Source: Kiritimatiellales bacterium
Lineage (GTDB): Bacteria > Verrucomicrobiota > Kiritimatiellia > Kiritimatiellales > Pontiellaceae
Length of the DNA: 64,000 nt
Assembly (NCBI GenBank): GCA_003246265.1
Contig: QKAU01000012.1
Location: 20,641 to 84,640, forward strand
Direction of reading: 5' to 3'
Made by a program: the position numbers and the translations under genes. The notes under the pieces were generated by a model. The model worked only from the letters and a program-made list of their open reading frames with translations. It was not told the DNA's origin and made no database searches. Every line of letters starts with the position of its first letter. Within the stretch, counting starts at the first letter, position 1. Positions 18,292-27,597 of this stretch are shown one piece after another.

Positions 18292-19899
18292 ATGAAAGCG
18301 TCCATCGCAGCGCTGCTTCTCTCGTCGGCGGCCACCGCCTTGGCGGCGCAGCCACCCAATATCCTGTTCATCGGGGTCGACGACCTGCGTCCCGAACTGG
18401 GCTGCTACGGCTCCCCGGTGGCGGTCACGCCCAACCTCGACCGGCTGGCCTCCGACGGCCTGCGGTTCAACCGGGCCTACTGCCAGCAGGCCATCTGCGG
18501 GCCGTCGCGTGCCAGCCTGATGACCGGCCTCCGGCCGGATACCAGCGGCGTCGTCCACAACTACCTCGACTTCCGCGAGCTCGATCCCGAGGTCGTCACG
18601 CTGCCGCAGTATTTCCGACAGCACGGCTACGAGACCGCCTTCCTCGGCAAGATCTTCCACGGCCAGCAGACCGACGACGAACACTCCTGGAGCCGTGCGC
18701 CCGCCAAGAGCGGCCTGCCCCAGGCCAAGGGGTTCGCGCTGCCGGAAAACATCGCCATCCAGCAGGAGATGCGGAAGGAGATGTTCGCCAAGTACGGCGA
18801 TGTGGCGAAATACGGCCTGGCCATGGGCCCCGCCTACGAATGCGCGGATGTTCCGGACGAAACCTACGAGGATGGACGCAACACGCGCATCGCCATCGAT
18901 ACGATGAAGGAGATGGCCAGGGAGGGAAAACCATTCTTCCTGGCCCTCGGCTTCCACAAGCCGCACCTCAACTGGATTGCTCCGAAGAAGTACTGGGACC
19001 TGTACGACCGCGCGATGATTCCCCTGGCAACGAATACCCACGCCCCGGTGGACGGCGCGGCGATGGGGCTGCATCCCTCCTTCGAGCTGCGCGTGCGCGA
19101 CGGCATCCCCAAGGAGGGAAAACCCTTCGACGAGGATCTTGCACGGACCCTGAAGCACGCCTATCTCGCCTGCGCCAGCTACATCGATGCCCAGGTCGGC
19201 CTGATGGTCGATGCGATCGGCGAGGCCGGCCTGCGCGACAACACGATCATCATCGTCTGGTCCGACCATGGCTGGCACCTCGGCGACATGGGGGTCTGGG
19301 GCAAGGCGACGGACTATGAAGTCGCAACCCGCGTGCCGCTGATCCTCTGGGCACCGGGGATGCCGAAGGCGGTCCGGGGGCAGGGAAGCGATGCGCTGGT
19401 GGAGCTTGTCGACATGTATCCGTCGCTTTGCGAGCTGGCCGGCCTGCCGGTGCCTGCCCATCTGGACGGATGCAGCTTTGCTCCGCTGGTGGCCAATCCC
19501 TCGGCCCCGTGGAAGAGCGCGGCCTTCAGCCAGTTCCCGACCCCCGCCCTGAGGGAGTGGGGGTCCATCGCCCTGCGCCCGGCGATGCGCGAAACCTACT
19601 TCGGCCCGCTCGTGGAGGAGATGGAGCGACGCATCGAACAGCAGCTGCCCGACGCCTGGGAACGGACCCTGTTCGAGGAAAACGTGACCGGCTATGCGAT
19701 GCGTACCGACCGCTACCGTTTCGTCGTGTGGAAGGATGTCGGGAATCCGCGGTCCAAGCCGCTGTTCATTGAACTCTACGACCACGAAGCCGATCCCCTC
19801 GAAACGCGGAACATCGCCAAGGAGCATCCGGAACTCGTCGGTGTCCTGATGGAGCAGTTCAACCGGGGATGGAAGGGAAACCTGCCGAAGGCCGACTAG
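18292..19899 (+). CDS. type I sulfatase, iduronate-2-sulfatase-like
   Basis: Formylglycine-dependent sulfatase, 535 residues, exported by an N-terminal signal peptide (about 1-19). The maturation motif C-G-P-S-R starts at Cys69, and metal-binding DD occurs in GVDDLRPE. The HGWHLGDMGVWGKATDYE segment is characteristic of the iduronate-2-sulfatase-like group (SulfAtlas S1_7 type), which also occurs in algal galactan loci. It starts 10 bases after the GH2 gene and is probably cotranscribed. An anaerobic or aerobic sulfatase-maturing enzyme is needed but is not in the window. Confidence 0.92.
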   Translation: MKASIAALLLSSAATALAAQPPNILFIGVDDLRPELGCYGSPVAVTPNLDRLASDGLRFNRAYCQQAICGPSRASLMTGLRPDTSGVVHNYLDFRELDPEVVTLPQYFRQHGYETAFLGKIFHGQQTDDEHSWSRAPAKSGLPQAKGFALPENIAIQQEMRKEMFAKYGDVAKYGLAMGPAYECADVPDETYEDGRNTRIAIDTMKEMAREGKPFFLALGFHKPHLNWIAPKKYWDLYDRAMIPLATNTHAPVDGAAMGLHPSFELRVRDGIPKEGKPFDEDLARTLKHAYLACASYIDAQVGLMVDAIGEAGLRDNTIIIVWSDHGWHLGDMGVWGKATDYEVATRVPLILWAPGMPKAVRGQGSDALVELVDMYPSLCELAGLPVPAHLDGCSFAPLVANPSAPWKSAAFSQFPTPALREWGSIALRPAMRETYFGPLVEEMERRIEQQLPDAWERTLFEENVTGYAMRTDRYRFVVWKDVGNPRSKPLFIELYDHEADPLETRNIAKEHPELVGVLMEQFNRGWKGNLPKAD

Positions 19900-20062
19900 G
19901 CCGCGGCGGCAAGGGTATTGGATGGCCGGGGGATGCAATGTCCAAAATATGCCCGGACTGCCGTTGGGTGACGTAATCGCGCATCTGTTTTACGCAATTG
20001 CGGGGTTCAACGCCGGATTCGTCTGCTATGGTGCAGGGGTGGATCGTTGGAAAGGGTGTGGA

Positions 20063-21580
20063 ATGAAAACGTTTCTTGCGGCAATGCTCCTCGTGGGCTG
20101 GGTAGGGGCTCCCGCCTTGGGCCAGGCGGGCGGCGGGCGGCCCAACATCCTTTTCATCATCGCCGATGACGCGTCGATGCAAACGTTCGGCGCCTACGGC
20201 GGCACGATGATCGAGACGCCGGCCGTCGACCGGCTGGCCACGGGTGGTGCCGTGTTCCGCAACGCCTACAACTGCAACCCCAAGTGCGCGCCTGCCCGGG
20301 CCTGCCTGGTGACCGGCCGCTACAGCTGGCAGCTCGAGGCGGCCTGCGACCACTTCTGCCATTTCCCCGCCAAGTTCACCTTCTATCCCCATCTGCTGAT
20401 GGAGGCGGGATTCCATGTCGGGCTTACGGGGAAAGGGTGGGGGCCCGGAACCTACGATACCGAATTCAATCCGGCCGGACCCGCTTACGACGAGATCAAG
20501 CTGGATCCGCCCTACAAGGGCATCAACGCCATCGACTACGCCGCCAATTTCGAGGCTTTTCTCGACCGGAAGCCGGAGGAGAAGCCCTTCTGCTTCTGGC
20601 TCGGCACCTATGAGCCGCACCGCGCCTACGAAAAGGATTCGTGGAAGAGGGAGGGGATGCGCCTGGATAGCGCGGTCGTTCCGCCCTTCTACCCCGACAA
20701 CGACATCATCCGCGGCGACCTGCTCGACTATGCCATCGAGGTCAAGTGGTTCGACCGCCATGTCGGCCTGGCCATCGAAGCCCTGGAAAAGCGCGGTCTG
20801 CTCGACAACACGCTCATTCTCGTCACGTCGGACCATGGCATGCCGTTTCCGCGCGTCAAGGGCCAGCTCTACGAGGAGGGGTTCCATGTCCCGCTGATCG
20901 CCTACTGGAAGGGGGTTGTCCAGCCCGGCCGCATCGTCGACGACTTCGTCAGCTTCCCCGACGTGGCCCCGACGATCATGGAGGCGGTCGGTTTGGCGCC
21001 CCATGGGCAGATGACCGGCAAGAGCTTTCTGGATCTCCTCCGGTCGCCGAAGTCCGGGCAGGTCGATCCCTCGCGCGACCACGTCCTGCTGGGCAAGGAG
21101 CGCCACGACACGGGGAGGGCCGACGAGACCGGCACCGACCTCGGCTATCCCGTCCGCGCCATCCGGACGAAGGAGTTCCTCTACGTCCACAATATCAAGC
21201 CCAACCTTTGGCCCGTCGGCAACCCGGAATATGGATTCCGGAACTGCGACGGCTCCCCGACGAAGGACTACCTGGTCCGGCTCAAGCCCGAAGATGCCGA
21301 TTACAGGTACTTCCTGATGTGCTTCGACAAACGGCCCGAAGAGGAGCTCTACCAGATCCAGAAGGATCCGAATTGCATGGAAAACCTGGCCGGCAATCCG
21401 GAATACGCCACGCTCAAGGTCCGGCTGCGCGAACAGATGGAGCGCGAACTGACCGACCAGAAGGATCCGCGCACCCTCGGCAACGGCGATCTGTTCGACA
21501 AGTATCCCTATGTCGGGAACCCGTTCGACTATTCGAAGAAACCCAGGACCAGGCCGCGCCCAAAGGAGGACACCCCATGA
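20063..21580 (+). CDS. type I sulfatase with C-A-P-A-R motif
   Basis: Exported sulfatase, 505 residues, signal peptide about 1-23. The maturation motif is C75-A-P-A-R, keeping Cys, Pro and Arg but with Ala in place of the usual Ser. Metal-binding IADDAS and the DHGMPFPRVKG segment are intact, and the sequence resembles heparan-N-sulfatase-like S1_8 sulfatases. ATG 20063 is chosen because it begins the signal peptide; the frame is open back to 19922. It overlaps the next sulfatase by ATGA. The 160-base gap before it is the only sizeable gap between sulfatase genes, so an internal promoter is possible though none is clear. Confidence 0.9.
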   Translation: MKTFLAAMLLVGWVGAPALGQAGGGRPNILFIIADDASMQTFGAYGGTMIETPAVDRLATGGAVFRNAYNCNPKCAPARACLVTGRYSWQLEAACDHFCHFPAKFTFYPHLLMEAGFHVGLTGKGWGPGTYDTEFNPAGPAYDEIKLDPPYKGINAIDYAANFEAFLDRKPEEKPFCFWLGTYEPHRAYEKDSWKREGMRLDSAVVPPFYPDNDIIRGDLLDYAIEVKWFDRHVGLAIEALEKRGLLDNTLILVTSDHGMPFPRVKGQLYEEGFHVPLIAYWKGVVQPGRIVDDFVSFPDVAPTIMEAVGLAPHGQMTGKSFLDLLRSPKSGQVDPSRDHVLLGKERHDTGRADETGTDLGYPVRAIRTKEFLYVHNIKPNLWPVGNPEYGFRNCDGSPTKDYLVRLKPEDADYRYFLMCFDKRPEEELYQIQKDPNCMENLAGNPEYATLKVRLREQMERELTDQKDPRTLGNGDLFDKYPYVGNPFDYSKKPRTRPRPKEDTP

Positions 21581-22941
21581 AGAAACTCCTGCTCGCCATA
21601 CTGTTTGCCGCAACGGTGGCCGTTGCCGCGCCGTCAAGGAAACCCAATATCGTCCTGCTTTTCGTCGACGACTGGGGCTGGGCCGACATGGGCTGCCGCC
21701 AGCCCGCCGTATTCGAGACGCCGAACATCGACCGGCTCGTATCCGAGGGGATCGATTTCCGCCAGGCCTACATTGCCTGCCCGACCTGCAGCCCGAGCCG
21801 GGGAACCCTCCTCACCGGACAGCATCCCGCCCGGCTCAAATTGGTCCGCCACATCTACAACGACAGTCCCGAAGCCGGATTCGACAAGTCCGGACACACC
21901 ACCCAGGAGTTTGCCCTGCTCAAGACCGATCCGGCCCAGTTCCCCAGCCGCAACTGGCTCCCCTTGGACTGCGTTACCTACGCCGAAGCCCTCAAGGACC
22001 TCGGATACTACAACTGCTTCGTCGGCAAGTGGCATCTCGGCACGGAGGAGTACCATCCCGTCCATCAGGGATTCGAGTGCGAAATCGGCACCTCGAACGC
22101 CGGCCATCCCCGCTCCTACTATCCGCCCTACTTCAACAACTCCGATGTCCTGGCCGATGAAAAGGAGGCCTACCTCACCGACAAGCTCACCGACGAGACC
22201 GTCCATTTCATCCAAACCTACGACAAGCCCCAGCCTTTCATGGTGTCGCTCTGGTACTACAACGTCCATGGCCCGCACATCGGACGCAAGGATCTCGTGA
22301 AGCATTTCGAGGCGAAGGGGCTTGCCGGCGATTACGCGAAATATGCCGCCCAGGTCGGCGCCGTCGACGAATCGGTCGGTCGGATCCGTGCCGCCCTCGA
22401 AAAGAAGGGCCTCGCCGACGACACCATCGTCATCCTGCTCTCCGACCAGGGCGGCGCATTCGACAACCCGCCATTCCATGGCGGGAAGAAATCCGATACC
22501 CTCTACGAGGGCGGCGCGCGCGTCCCGTTCGTCTTCCATTGGCCGGGCGTCACCAGGGACGGCTCCGTCAACAACAGCATCGTGCAGTCGACCGATCTGT
22601 TTCCCACCCTGGTCGAAATCGCGGGGGGCGATCCTTTGAAATTCAAGGATATCGACGGCATCTCCCTGTTGAAGACCATCCGGGAGAACAGCGAGCTCCA
22701 GCGCCCCGGGCCGATCGTGGGCTATCGCGCCTACGAGGATCTCTACGCATCCGTTCGCGAGGGCGACTGGAAGCTGATCGCCTACCGGTCCGGCACGCTC
22801 AAGCTCTACAACATCGCGGAGGACGAGGGCGAAAGGAACGACGTCGCCGCCGCCCATCCTGAAAAGGTCGCGGAATTGAAGCAATTCCTGGCCGGGTGGG
22901 AGCGGGAGATGGCGGTCGCGCAATACTCCGGAGTGCAGTAG
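21577..22941 (+). CDS. type I sulfatase
   Basis: Third sulfatase of the run, 454 residues, exported (signal peptide about 1-18). Maturation motif C71-S-P-S-R-G-T, metal ligands in FVDDWGWAD, and catalytic KWHLG are visible. AAAGGAGGA (21562-21570) precedes the ATG, which overlaps the previous stop. The C-terminus has the usual sulfatase small domain with KLYNIAEDEGE. Subfamily cannot be fixed by eye. Three different sulfatases side by side indicate a polysaccharide with several distinct sulfate positions. Confidence 0.93.
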   Translation: MKKLLLAILFAATVAVAAPSRKPNIVLLFVDDWGWADMGCRQPAVFETPNIDRLVSEGIDFRQAYIACPTCSPSRGTLLTGQHPARLKLVRHIYNDSPEAGFDKSGHTTQEFALLKTDPAQFPSRNWLPLDCVTYAEALKDLGYYNCFVGKWHLGTEEYHPVHQGFECEIGTSNAGHPRSYYPPYFNNSDVLADEKEAYLTDKLTDETVHFIQTYDKPQPFMVSLWYYNVHGPHIGRKDLVKHFEAKGLAGDYAKYAAQVGAVDESVGRIRAALEKKGLADDTIVILLSDQGGAFDNPPFHGGKKSDTLYEGGARVPFVFHWPGVTRDGSVNNSIVQSTDLFPTLVEIAGGDPLKFKDIDGISLLKTIRENSELQRPGPIVGYRAYEDLYASVREGDWKLIAYRSGTLKLYNIAEDEGERNDVAAAHPEKVAELKQFLAGWEREMAVAQYSGVQ

Positions 22942-23160
22942 CGAAGACCTTGCGACAGTGGCGCATTCATGCGCCACCGAAGGGCTTGCCGGCAATCGCT
23001 ATGCTTTGAAGTCCGCCGGTATCCCCACCAACTACACCGTTCAGGCCGGCGACGTGCTCCAGATTCAGAACGGCGTCACCATCGCCATCATCTGGGGTAG
23101 GGAGTGCTATCCCCAGCGCGCCGCTTTTTTTTCCCTAATGCCTTCGGAAGCTAAGCGATA
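22942..23160. other. non-coding gap with hairpins after the sulfatase run
   Basis: No convincing gene. A perfect hairpin GTGGCGCA-TTCA-TGCGCCAC (22958-22977) lies 16 bases after the sulfatase stop without a T-run. A second, imperfect stem (CTGGGG about 23092, CCCCAG about 23111) is followed by eight T (23125-23132) and may act as the operon terminator. A short open frame across 22958-23161 contains a LysM-like start (YTVQAGD) but nothing more, so it is not called. Confidence 0.4.
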
Positions 23161-23410
23161 GATAATTTGCGAAAGCAAATAGCGAGCAGCGCGAGCGGTT
23201 CATACCTAGTGTGACGTTGCCCCCTTATCGAGAAAGCCTCTTGGTGATGGGGAGGCTGCTTCACAGGCATCTTGATCTAACAATCTCGATCCCGCCAGAA
23301 CTAGCACGCAGAACCTGTCACGTTTCCAACTGCCTACAGCTCAGTGCGAGGTGCCCTTTGTGCCTTCCGGTTCCTGTAGGCCCGGGGACCTCACCAGGCG
23401 GATCCGTCAG
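23161..23410 (+). other. nested-stem structured non-coding segment, unknown
   Basis: Several perfect stems are packed together: ATTTGC-GAAA-GCAAAT (23165-23180, a GNRA loop on the plus strand); ATCGAGA (about 23227) with TCTCGAT (about 23284), enclosing AGCCTC/GAGGCT; and GAGGT (about 23349) with ACCTC (about 23388). Such nesting is unusual for decayed coding DNA and suggests a folded RNA or part of a mobile intron. No known RNA family was recognised. From here to 23623 there is no supportable gene. Confidence 0.35.
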
Positions 23411-23623
23411 TCCCAAAGTCCACCTCGCGGCGCTTCGTATGCCCCCCAATCCCCCCGCTCATTTGAGCGTTTGTCTTTTCCGAAGGTTGCCGATGGCTTT
23501 GTTGCAAAAATCCTTGCTAAAGAAAATAAATTGGATTGCGATCCGCCCGGACAGAGTATAAATGCCCACTTGAATTAAGGGTTTTGCGCACGGACTGTTA
23601 TTTTATATTGCAGGAGGTGTGTT

Positions 23624-24898
23624 GTGAAACTGTTATCGATGCGGGCTCGCCTGTCTGTTTCCATTCTTGCGGGTTGTATATTAATTGCAATGTTTGCTTC
23701 CGCCGCTCCTTACACAAATGATGCCCACACTCTTCGGCTGGACCATCTTGATGGCACAACGCTGGGATCCCTTCAGGGAACGGCTGGATTTGCCAACGGC
23801 CTGAGTAGTCTGAACCAATGTGCCACCCTGCCGTTGGGCGGGTTTATCATGTATTCTCCAAGCATGCCTTCTACATCTTCCGGAACCATCGAGATTTGGG
23901 TGAAGCCCCTGCAGTACCCTTGTAGCATCATGACGTATAACTGGTCCTACTCGACAAGCCAGCCGAGTGCCGGATATGTAATGCACCTTACGCTCAACCC
24001 CGATGGTACCGCTCGTTGGTATGGACTTGCTGGAGGAAGCCTTGGGCTGGATGGTATCTCGGTGGTTCCAACCAATATATGGTCTCATCTTGCGGTCACA
24101 TGGGGAAGCGGCGGAACGACGATCTATGTAAATGGCATGGAAGATGCCCATACGGCTAGCAATTGGAGTCCTGGCAGTGGCTACTTGTATTTGAACAGCA
24201 GCTGGGGAAAAGCAGCGGTCGGGAGTGTTGATGAACTGCGCATTTCCGATATTGCACGATCCGAAGCCGAACTCCGCGACCACTATCTCTCCAATCTCAC
24301 AATTTATCACCAACTCCAAGTGACGGTTGATGGCTCTGGCACGGTATCGCCGACGAACGGCTGGTACGCAGAGGGCACCAATTTGAATCTGACGGCAACG
24401 CCGGATGCCGGCTGGCTGTTTACGGGATGGAGCGGGGACCTGTCTGGAGGATACGCTGCCAGCAATACAACGCTGTTGATCGATAGCGACAAACTGGTGA
24501 CCGCTTCGTTTTCAGATGATGCCGATTGTGACGGTCTTTTGAATACCAATGAATGGGCAATCGGGACGGATGCCCGTAACCGCGACTCAGACGGAGATCA
24601 TTTCGATGATGGGTTTGAGGTTGCTCACGGGTATTCTCCGATGGTAAGTGATGCAGCTATCACAGATTATATTCGGACGAACGGTACTAACTTCGATTTG
24701 TATTCATCCAACGCCGTACTGAATGTAGCAATTGGAGAAATACTGGCATACATTACCAACAGTTCCGTGAATCTCTCGCTTCAGCTTCAGCAGACATCTG
24801 ATCTAAACGGCACATGGAGCAATGCGGGACCGCATGTGGAATGGTCGATTCCTGTTGACGGAGAAAAGCAGTTCTTCCGCGTCCGAGTCGAACCATAA
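23624..24898 (+). CDS. secreted LamG / InlB-repeat / Ca-loop protein
   Basis: Exported protein of unknown function, 424 residues, starting at GTG 23624 with AGGAGGT (23612-23618) 5 bases upstream. A signal peptide covers about 1-28. A LamG/concanavalin-type domain (about 30-225) has the usual GTIEIWVKP and WSHLAVTW motifs. A bacterial repeat of the InlB/Flg_new type (about 228-297) contains YAEGTNLNLTATP and FTGWSGD. A thrombospondin-3-like Ca loop region with DSDGDHFDDG follows, then a beta-rich tail like those ending other secreted proteins here. Its DNA is visibly AT-richer than its neighbours, which may indicate later acquisition. Probably carbohydrate binding or adhesion. Confidence 0.83.
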   Translation: MKLLSMRARLSVSILAGCILIAMFASAAPYTNDAHTLRLDHLDGTTLGSLQGTAGFANGLSSLNQCATLPLGGFIMYSPSMPSTSSGTIEIWVKPLQYPCSIMTYNWSYSTSQPSAGYVMHLTLNPDGTARWYGLAGGSLGLDGISVVPTNIWSHLAVTWGSGGTTIYVNGMEDAHTASNWSPGSGYLYLNSSWGKAAVGSVDELRISDIARSEAELRDHYLSNLTIYHQLQVTVDGSGTVSPTNGWYAEGTNLNLTATPDAGWLFTGWSGDLSGGYAASNTTLLIDSDKLVTASFSDDADCDGLLNTNEWAIGTDARNRDSDGDHFDDGFEVAHGYSPMVSDAAITDYIRTNGTNFDLYSSNAVLNVAIGEILAYITNSSVNLSLQLQQTSDLNGTWSNAGPHVEWSIPVDGEKQFFRVRVEP

Positions 24899-25061
24899 GG
24901 AGAGGTGGGCCCACTACACGGGCTTATCTCGGGGCTGTTTTGATTTCTCAGAGCGTGCAGAAAGTTCATTCTTGGCCCCAGACTAACACATCAGGTGGAC
25001 CGAAAAAGCGAAGTCACGTCAAATTAATTTCTTTAAAACATCGCAATCTCACAAAACCCCT

Positions 25062-25093
25062 AAAAATAAAGGCCGGAACAACGTTCCGGCCTT
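25062..25093 (-). terminator. Rho-independent terminator of the initiator tRNA
   Basis: On the minus strand an 11-bp perfect stem (25083-25093 with 25069-25079) and 3-base loop are followed by TTTATTTTTA. It begins 7 bases after the tRNA 3' end. Confidence 0.9.
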
Positions 25094-25099
25094 CAAAGT

Positions 25100-25176
<77 letters not shown>

Positions 25177-25346
25177 GTCTTTCTCGTTAAGAGGCGGGCA
25201 AAGGTACACGATCCGGCCGGGGTTGCAAGGGGGAAAGTGAGTTATTTTGGAAGCTTGATCATTGGGGCTTTTAGGGGCTGCCGATGAGGGGGCCTTGACC
25301 GCTCGGCGGCGGTTGGGTAGGTTTCGGGCGCATTTTAAGGAGCGTT

Positions 25347-26021
25347 ATGCCGGACATACAGATCATGCCATCGATCCTTGCCGCCGACTTCGGCCACCTG
25401 GCCGAGGGGTGCCGTCGCGCGGTGGTGGCTGGAGCGGACCAGATCCATGTGGATGTGATGGACGGGGTATTCGTGCCGAACATCAGCTTCGGGCCGGATG
25501 TGGTGAAGATGTCGGCGGCCAGCGTGAAGATTCCGCAGAACGTACATCTGATGGTGGCCTGCCCGCAGGATCACATCCAGGCGTTCGCCGCGGCGGGATC
25601 GGATACGATCCTGATCCACATCGAAGCGAAGTGCGACGTGCCGGAGACGCTGGCGGCCATCCGTGCGTTGGGCAAGCGCGCAGGGATCACGCTCAATCCC
25701 GAAACGCCGGCGCAGAGCGTCTTCGAGTGCCTGGACCATCGCTGGGTGGACGAGGTGCTGGTGATGTCGGTCCATCCGGGGTTCGGAGGGCAGAAGTACC
25801 TGGCCTATGTGGAGGAAAAGATCGCCGCGATCCGCCGTCGGGCGGAATGGGTCGATATCTCCATCGATGGAGGGATCGACAACCGGACGGCAGGGCGCGC
25901 CGCGGCGCACGGGGCCAACCTTTTCGTGGCGGGTTCCTATCTTTTCCGCCAGGACGACATGGCGGCGGCGCTGGCAGATCTTCGGCAGCAGGCCGAAGAG
26001 AACTATTGCCGGCATCTTTGA
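25347..26021 (+). CDS. rpe: ribulose-phosphate 3-epimerase
   Basis: Interconverts ribulose-5-phosphate and xylulose-5-phosphate in the pentose phosphate pathway; cytoplasmic (beta/alpha)8 enzyme, 224 residues, normal length. Signature segments are SILAADF, HVDVMDGVFVPN, HLMV, VMSVHPGFGGQ and the C-terminal DGGID. AAGGAG precedes ATG 25347. It stands alone and converges on the symporter gene on the minus strand. A 7-bp inverted repeat (26029-26050) between them has no T-run. Confidence 0.96.
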   Translation: MPDIQIMPSILAADFGHLAEGCRRAVVAGADQIHVDVMDGVFVPNISFGPDVVKMSAASVKIPQNVHLMVACPQDHIQAFAAAGSDTILIHIEAKCDVPETLAAIRALGKRAGITLNPETPAQSVFECLDHRWVDEVLVMSVHPGFGGQKYLAYVEEKIAAIRRRAEWVDISIDGGIDNRTAGRAAAHGANLFVAGSYLFRQDDMAAALADLRQQAEENYCRHL

Positions 26022-26134
26022 TCCGCGGAACGACCCGCCCCTTGGTCGTTGTGCCCGGTCCCCGCTTAGCGTGCCCTGCCCAAGGGATTTTCCTGCCTCA
26101 TCCAGCCGGTGTGCATTGGGCAATTCGAGGATGC

Positions 26135-27595
26135 CTAGCTTTTCCAGACGGTGAGGTCGCGGGGGGCGGGTTCGGTCTTGAAGAACTGGCTGGCCAGCGC
26201 CGTGACGAACAGGCAGGCGGCAAAGGAGAAGGGGATGTAGTAGATCTCGTGCACCTCCGTGCCCTTCTGCAGCCACAGGCTCAACGCGATCGAAGCGGCC
26301 GTTCCGGCCAGCCATCCCCTGAAGTTTCCCCGCCGGGAGAGCGTGCCGAGCAGGAAGAGGACAAGGACAGGTACGCTGAACATTCCCATGAAGCTGAGGA
26401 AGGCCTTCAGCAGGCTTCCGATCGAGGAGACGTAGAAGGCGACGGCGGTTGCCAGCCCACCGAGAACGACGGTGAGGATGCGGGCCATGGTGACTTCCGA
26501 GAAGCGCGGGCCGCGAGGCGTGGTGGTGAAATCCTTAATCAATACCGTCGCGATGGAGTTGATGCCGGAGTCCATGGAGGACATGGCGGCGGCAAAGATG
26601 GCGGTGATGAGCAGGCCGGAGATGCCCGCCGGCAGGTGGTGGATGATGTAGTAGGGCATCGCCTCGTCGGGGGGCATCCCTTCCGGCATGCCGTGCTGCC
26701 GGAAGAACGCGAAAAGCCCGAGGCCGATGAAGAGCAGCAGGCCGATAAGGCAGAAATCGGTGCAGGCGTTGAAGGCGACCGACTTGACGGTCTTGCGCAG
26801 GGAGCCCGTCGCCAGCAGGCGCTGGACGGTCACCTGGTCGGTGCCGTAGTCCTGCAGCATCTGGATGAAGTAGGAGATAGCCACGACCGGACCCGACAGC
26901 GCATGGAGATCGAGTCTCCAGTCGACGATGTGCAGGCGCCCGGTATCCCGCGCCGCGGCGACGACCTGTCCGGCGCCCCCCTCCACGCCGTGGGACAGGC
27001 TGGCCGCCAGCCATATGGCGCCGCCGACGAGGATGACGAACTGGACGACGTCGGTCCAGACGACGGCCGAGAGGCCGCCGAGGGCGGTATAGGCCGTGGC
27101 CAGCAGGCCCATCATGCAGATGCAGGCCCAGAGCGGGATGCCCGTCACCACCGCCATCGCCATGGCCGGGGCATAGACCACCGTACCGAGCCATCCGAGG
27201 CGTGCGAGCACGAAGAGTCCCGCGACACTCCGATGGGCCGCCTTCCCGAACCGCTTCTCGATATACTCGTAGGAAGTCGTTACGCCGAGGCGGTGGTAGA
27301 GCGGATAGAAGAGCAGCAGGATGCACGGTGCCACGACGGGGCTGACGAGGCAGACGATGACCAGCGAAATGTTGCTGGAGTAGGCCGTGCCCGGAATGAC
27401 GAGATAGGTGACGGCGCTCGTGAGCGAGGCATACATGCTCATCGCCACGGCGAGCCAGGGAAGCTTGCGGCCGCCGAGGAAGAACATCTCGCCGTCTTCC
27501 TGCCGCCGCGCAAAGAAGAGGCCGATGCCGAGCATCGCCGCCAGGTAGCAGGCGAGGATGCCGTAGTTGAGAGCTCCGAAGGTTGCCGTTTCCAT
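26135..27595 (-). CDS. sodium:solute symporter (SSS family)
   Basis: Polytopic inner-membrane importer, 486 residues with about 13 hydrophobic segments. It carries SSS-family features such as GGRKLPW near the N-terminus, SLTSAVTYLVIPG, a QDYGTDQVTVQR segment and AAAMSSMDSGINS. The start METATF at 27595 lies 2 bases after the stop of the iron alcohol dehydrogenase gene, so the two form one unit. SSS members carry sugars, sialic acid, amino acids or carboxylates; the substrate cannot be told here. Pairing with an alcohol dehydrogenase suggests a small catabolic module. Confidence 0.9.
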   Translation of the reverse strand: METATFGALNYGILACYLAAMLGIGLFFARRQEDGEMFFLGGRKLPWLAVAMSMYASLTSAVTYLVIPGTAYSSNISLVIVCLVSPVVAPCILLLFYPLYHRLGVTTSYEYIEKRFGKAAHRSVAGLFVLARLGWLGTVVYAPAMAMAVVTGIPLWACICMMGLLATAYTALGGLSAVVWTDVVQFVILVGGAIWLAASLSHGVEGGAGQVVAAARDTGRLHIVDWRLDLHALSGPVVAISYFIQMLQDYGTDQVTVQRLLATGSLRKTVKSVAFNACTDFCLIGLLLFIGLGLFAFFRQHGMPEGMPPDEAMPYYIIHHLPAGISGLLITAIFAAAMSSMDSGINSIATVLIKDFTTTPRGPRFSEVTMARILTVVLGGLATAVAFYVSSIGSLLKAFLSFMGMFSVPVLVLFLLGTLSRRGNFRGWLAGTAASIALSLWLQKGTEVHEIYYIPFSFAACLFVTALASQFFKTEPAPRDLTVWKS

Positions 27596-27597
27596 GC

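Noticed and set aside
22958..23161. Open frame of 67 codons after the sulfatase run
   Set aside because: No RBS, begins in a hairpin, and only a short LysM-like phrase; the remainder reads like non-coding DNA.
23211..23578. Overlapping frames of 75-116 codons in the gap before the LamG protein
   Set aside because: Pro/Ser-rich random-looking translations over sequence full of inverted repeats; no ribosome site or family motif.
26029..26050. AACGACC/GGTCGTT hairpin between rpe and the symporter gene
   Set aside because: Could be a terminator for the convergent genes, but neither side has a T-run.
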